Positions 61,550-64,000 of a stretch of 64,000 nucleotides of DNA are shown here, piece after piece. The position numbers and the translations under genes are program-made. This DNA is from Sulfuricella sp. (GTDB lineage Bacteria; Pseudomonadota; Gammaproteobacteria; Burkholderiales; Sulfuricellaceae), in assembly GCA_018336195.1 (NCBI GenBank), contig JAGXQV010000049.1, positions 1 to 64,000 of the forward strand. The letters are read 5' to 3'. The notes under the pieces are model-generated. The model saw only the letters and a list, made by a program, of their open reading frames with translations, had not been told where the DNA came from and made no database searches. How positions within the stretch are numbered: the stretch's first letter is position 1; each line of letters starts with the position of its first letter.

Positions 61550-64000
61550 CTATTTCTCGACCTCGAACGTTCTCAAATATTCACCAAGTTCGTCAAGCTC
61601 GCCCTTTACAAACAGTAAGTCCCCCGGCCGGACCTCGGCCAGGATTGTTTCGGCCAATTGGTCTAGCTGTTTGCTGCCGGAGGTTTGTCGGTTATAGTCG
61701 AAAAGTTGCCGAATCACTTTTGACTTGTCGCCGAGATGCTCGAAAGTAATGCGGGCATTGGCGCCGACCAAGATCAAGGCGTCGAAACCGGCGGATTCAA
61801 CCCATTCAGCAAGACGACGATGTTCCTCCTCACTGGCGTCTCCCAGATAGACCATCTCTCCAACAACCCCGACTTTTCTACCACCTTCAGCCAACGGCCG
61901 CATCAGCGGCACCATACGCAATGCCGATTGATAACTCAGTACTGACGCACGTGACGCGTTGTCGTAGCAGCGGAACTTCACCCCCTTCCAGGAAAGCTTC
62001 CGCAATACCCCCTGGCTCTCATAGGGAATGAAATCGACCAGTCCGGCTGCCGCCTTTGCCACATCGGCACCAAGATGATAGGCAGCCAGAAGAACAGATA
62101 CGCTCGCCAGCGGAATATGATCGCCGACCAAAGGAACTTGGTATTCGACCTCTTCACCTTCGATCACCGCCTGCACCCGCCAGCCGTCGCCGCTAAATTC
62201 CTTGCCGCGCAAGTAGCCGTTGCACCACGGTTGCGAGCCGAATACTAGGATGGGCAAGCGGCGCCGCGCCAATACCGCTTTTCGCACCGCCAGATAATTG
62301 GTGCTGTCCGCATTCAGGATCGCATAACCGCCATCCACCACGGCATCGACAATCCCGGCCTTGGCTTCGATCAGGGTTTGCTGGGTACCATGGTATTTCA
62401 AATGTTCGTTGCCGACTTCGGTTATCACCGCTACATGCGGCTGAACGATCCGGCTGCGTCGCACCCCGCGCCCCGGATTCGCCACCGATGCCTCGAGTAT
62501 GGCTACCCGGTCGCCGCGTCGGATCGAAGCCAAGCTTGCATAGAGAGCAACATCGAGATTGGCACTGTTGCATACATAGTGCACGGGAATTTGCTTCGAC
62601 AACACATGCCCGAGCATACATTTGAAACCGGTTTTTCCTTCGGTACCGGTCACCAAGACACGCTTGCCGGCAAACTGATCGCGCGCATACTGCCCCAGTT
62701 GTTTCGCTGCCTCTCTTACGTCGTCCACCAGCAACAAAGGCCGGTCCTCCGGCAACCCTTTCGCCCAGCGCGGCACCGCCGCCGCAACGGCCCCCATCTG
62801 AAAAGCCTTGGCTAGGGAAGTGCGATGGGCATCGCCGAACTCCGTGGGTGTTTCGACATCGCTAAACATGAAGATAAAGTTCCCGCTGGAGCCTTCCTTG
62901 ATGTATTTGCGGTTAACACTGATCCCGGTTAAATCAGGCCGCCCTTGGTAATTTCGCCATTCTCCACCGGTAACGCTGGCAATGGTCTGGTAATCCAACA
63001 TTAGAGTTGACTGCATAATGCCACCTATCCCATTGTATTTAATTGTTTGTACCGGTTGTAACGGGAGCTTTTCCAACTGCCCGCGCCATTCCTGCTCAAG
63101 GGCATGGCTCGACAACCGAACTTTGAGCATTTCCTTGAACTCATCTCCAAGCGGAATTGGAAGGTTATCGATCAAATATTGGTTTTTCTCCAGCCAACGA
63201 CTCTGCTCAATTTGTCGCAGGACATACGCGCGATCACCGGTCAACTCAAGACAATCGAGCAACACCACGTCGCCCTTTGGCAAGACGCCGTAATTCTTGT
63301 TGAACCACCAACTGGTTTCGCTAATCCCGTACCGCCACAACTCGATCACCAAATCCAGCAGCGACGTCAATAACCAACGGATTTCCTGGAGTTTTTCTTG
63401 CTGCGCCAGTTTGGCCAACACCGCCCCCAGATTCTCGCCACGCGCTTGTCGGTAAACACCGTCCTCCAAAACCTCGAAATTACCGAGCAATAACGAGGGC
63501 GGCTTGTTACGCATGAGAAGATCAATGGACGGCTGGATCGCTCCGCGCACGATTTTGAAAGCCTCAGCCGTATCTCCCTCATATTCCCGGGCGATGGTAT
63601 CCCACGACTCCTCGGCGGTTTTCAGCACCTTGACAACATAATTATTGAAAAGGTAAACCCGACACTGCCACCCCTCGCGTATCGCCTCGGCTTCCGCCAA
63701 CTCCGACATAATTCCTGGAGTCTCGCCATTGGAAATCGGGTTGGGCTTCCCATGACGAGTCGACGACTGCAACGGGAAAGCGACCCCGGCCACGCCTGCC
63801 GGCGCCTTTTCCGTGACCTCAATCTTGCCCAGGAAGACCATGCCGGCGGCGAGACGGGAATCGTCGCGGGCCTCGACAGACATTGGGGCGCCGCTTTCCA
63901 AGTCGATCAGGTGCCAATATAGCCGGTAAAACCCTTCGGGTAATTGGCTGGGCGGGCGCACCACCACGCGATCTCCGATGACATCGTCACGCCGCCAGTA
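61550..64000 (-). CDS. Kinase-like/MurF-like ligase, fused in frame to an upstream C-terminal domain (partial)
   Basis: The frame runs to the window edge without a stop. The last 719 residues (from an internal ATG at 63709, MSELAEAEAI, with AGGA upstream) form an APH-type kinase-like half (YVVKVLKTAEES, then NKNYGVLPKGDVVLLDCLEL) and a MurF-like ligase half. The ligase has an ATP loop GTEGKTG, EVGNEHLKYHG and VGEMVYLGDASEEEH. The first about 97 residues (REGFYRLYWHLIDLESGAP, then GMVFLGKIEV) look like the C-terminal beta-domain of a membrane glycosyl- or mannosyltransferase. Either the two were fused, or a stop codon was lost. The true start lies outside the window. Confidence 0.65.
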   Translation of the reverse strand, partial: YWRRDDVIGDRVVVRPPSQLPEGFYRLYWHLIDLESGAPMSVEARDDSRLAAGMVFLGKIEVTEKAPAGVAGVAFPLQSSTRHGKPNPISNGETPGIMSELAEAEAIREGWQCRVYLFNNYVVKVLKTAEESWDTIAREYEGDTAEAFKIVRGAIQPSIDLLMRNKPPSLLLGNFEVLEDGVYRQARGENLGAVLAKLAQQEKLQEIRWLLTSLLDLVIELWRYGISETSWWFNKNYGVLPKGDVVLLDCLELTGDRAYVLRQIEQSRWLEKNQYLIDNLPIPLGDEFKEMLKVRLSSHALEQEWRGQLEKLPLQPVQTIKYNGIGGIMQSTLMLDYQTIASVTGGEWRNYQGRPDLTGISVNRKYIKEGSSGNFIFMFSDVETPTEFGDAHRTSLAKAFQMGAVAAAVPRWAKGLPEDRPLLLVDDVREAAKQLGQYARDQFAGKRVLVTGTEGKTGFKCMLGHVLSKQIPVHYVCNSANLDVALYASLASIRRGDRVAILEASVANPGRGVRRSRIVQPHVAVITEVGNEHLKYHGTQQTLIEAKAGIVDAVVDGGYAILNADSTNYLAVRKAVLARRRLPILVFGSQPWCNGYLRGKEFSGDGWRVQAVIEGEEVEYQVPLVGDHIPLASVSVLLAAYHLGADVAKAAAGLVDFIPYESQGVLRKLSWKGVKFRCYDNASRASVLSYQSALRMVPLMRPLAEGGRKVGVVGEMVYLGDASEEEHRRLAEWVESAGFDALILVGANARITFEHLGDKSKVIRQLFDYNRQTSGSKQLDQLAETILAEVRPGDLLFVKGELDELGEYLRTFEVEK

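Overview
This window looks like a chromosomal segment of a sulfur-oxidising betaproteobacterium, probably Nitrosomonadales (Sulfuricellaceae/Thiobacillaceae-like). The placement is inferred from a dissimilatory-type sat-aprB-aprA cluster, a yffB-dapE-prmB housekeeping cluster and an MSHA-type pilus operon. No rRNA, tRNA or CRISPR array was seen.

Layout. (1) Positions 1-18,665, all minus strand and visibly AT-richer than the rest, form one long surface-glycan operon read from legB down to a flippase cut by the window edge. It carries what looks like a complete GDP-GlcNAc route to CMP-legionaminic acid: legB, legC, legG, legI, a legH/neuD-type acetyltransferase, ptmE, ptmF, ptmA and legF. Between legG and legI sits an unusual acyl cassette: polysaccharide deacetylase, an IS200 relic, methyltransferase, acyl carrier protein, MaoC hydratase, GNAT-like protein and an FkbH-type HAD enzyme. 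A B12-fold radical SAM protein lies between legC and legG. Many genes overlap by ATGA, which indicates translational coupling. I infer an acyl-modified legionaminic-type sugar. (2) 18,753-25,570, minus strand: MSHA pilus assembly genes mshI-N, headed by a LexA-type DNA-binding protein without a protease domain. (3) 25,850-31,531, plus strand: a WbpV/WbpL/WbpM-like set for starting an O-antigen repeat with a 6-deoxy-HexNAc, then a sulfotransferase-like gene. (4) 31.5-39.3 kb is an accessory patchwork: katG, a miniature inverted-repeat element with an 8-bp target duplication, an AbrB/PIN toxin-antitoxin pair, a RAYT relic, an addiction-module antitoxin with a truncated ParE toxin feeding into a RES-domain gene, a Fic AMPylase, and broken duplicates of genes that are intact elsewhere in the window. 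(5) 39.2-44.1 kb: a small redox/detoxification group (DsbA/FrnE-like protein, cytochrome b561, SHOCT protein, isochorismatase-fold hydrolase, Old Yellow Enzyme, divergent LysR regulator). (6) 44.2-49.3 kb, minus strand: an uncharacterised 610-residue DxD protein (parent of the broken copy at 38.5 kb), an acetolactate-synthase-like ThDP enzyme, and gltX. (7) 49.5-54.4 kb, plus strand: sat, aprB, aprA with a strong terminator, then a cysteine-cluster protein. (8) 54.5-57.9 kb: exported FliL-like protein, bacteriohemerythrin (minus), yffB, dapE, prmB. (9) 57.9-64 kb, minus strand: a three-gene set of unknown role, namely a kinase-like/MurF-like ligase protein (fused in frame to an upstream reading frame at the window edge), a nucleotidyltransferase-aminoglycoside-phosphotransferase-like protein, and a secreted metzincin protease with a leucine-rich tail.

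The best candidates for undescribed biology are the ACP/FkbH/MaoC cassette inside the legionaminic operon, the MurF/kinase/nucleotidyltransferase/metzincin set, and the antitoxin-broken toxin-RES operon.
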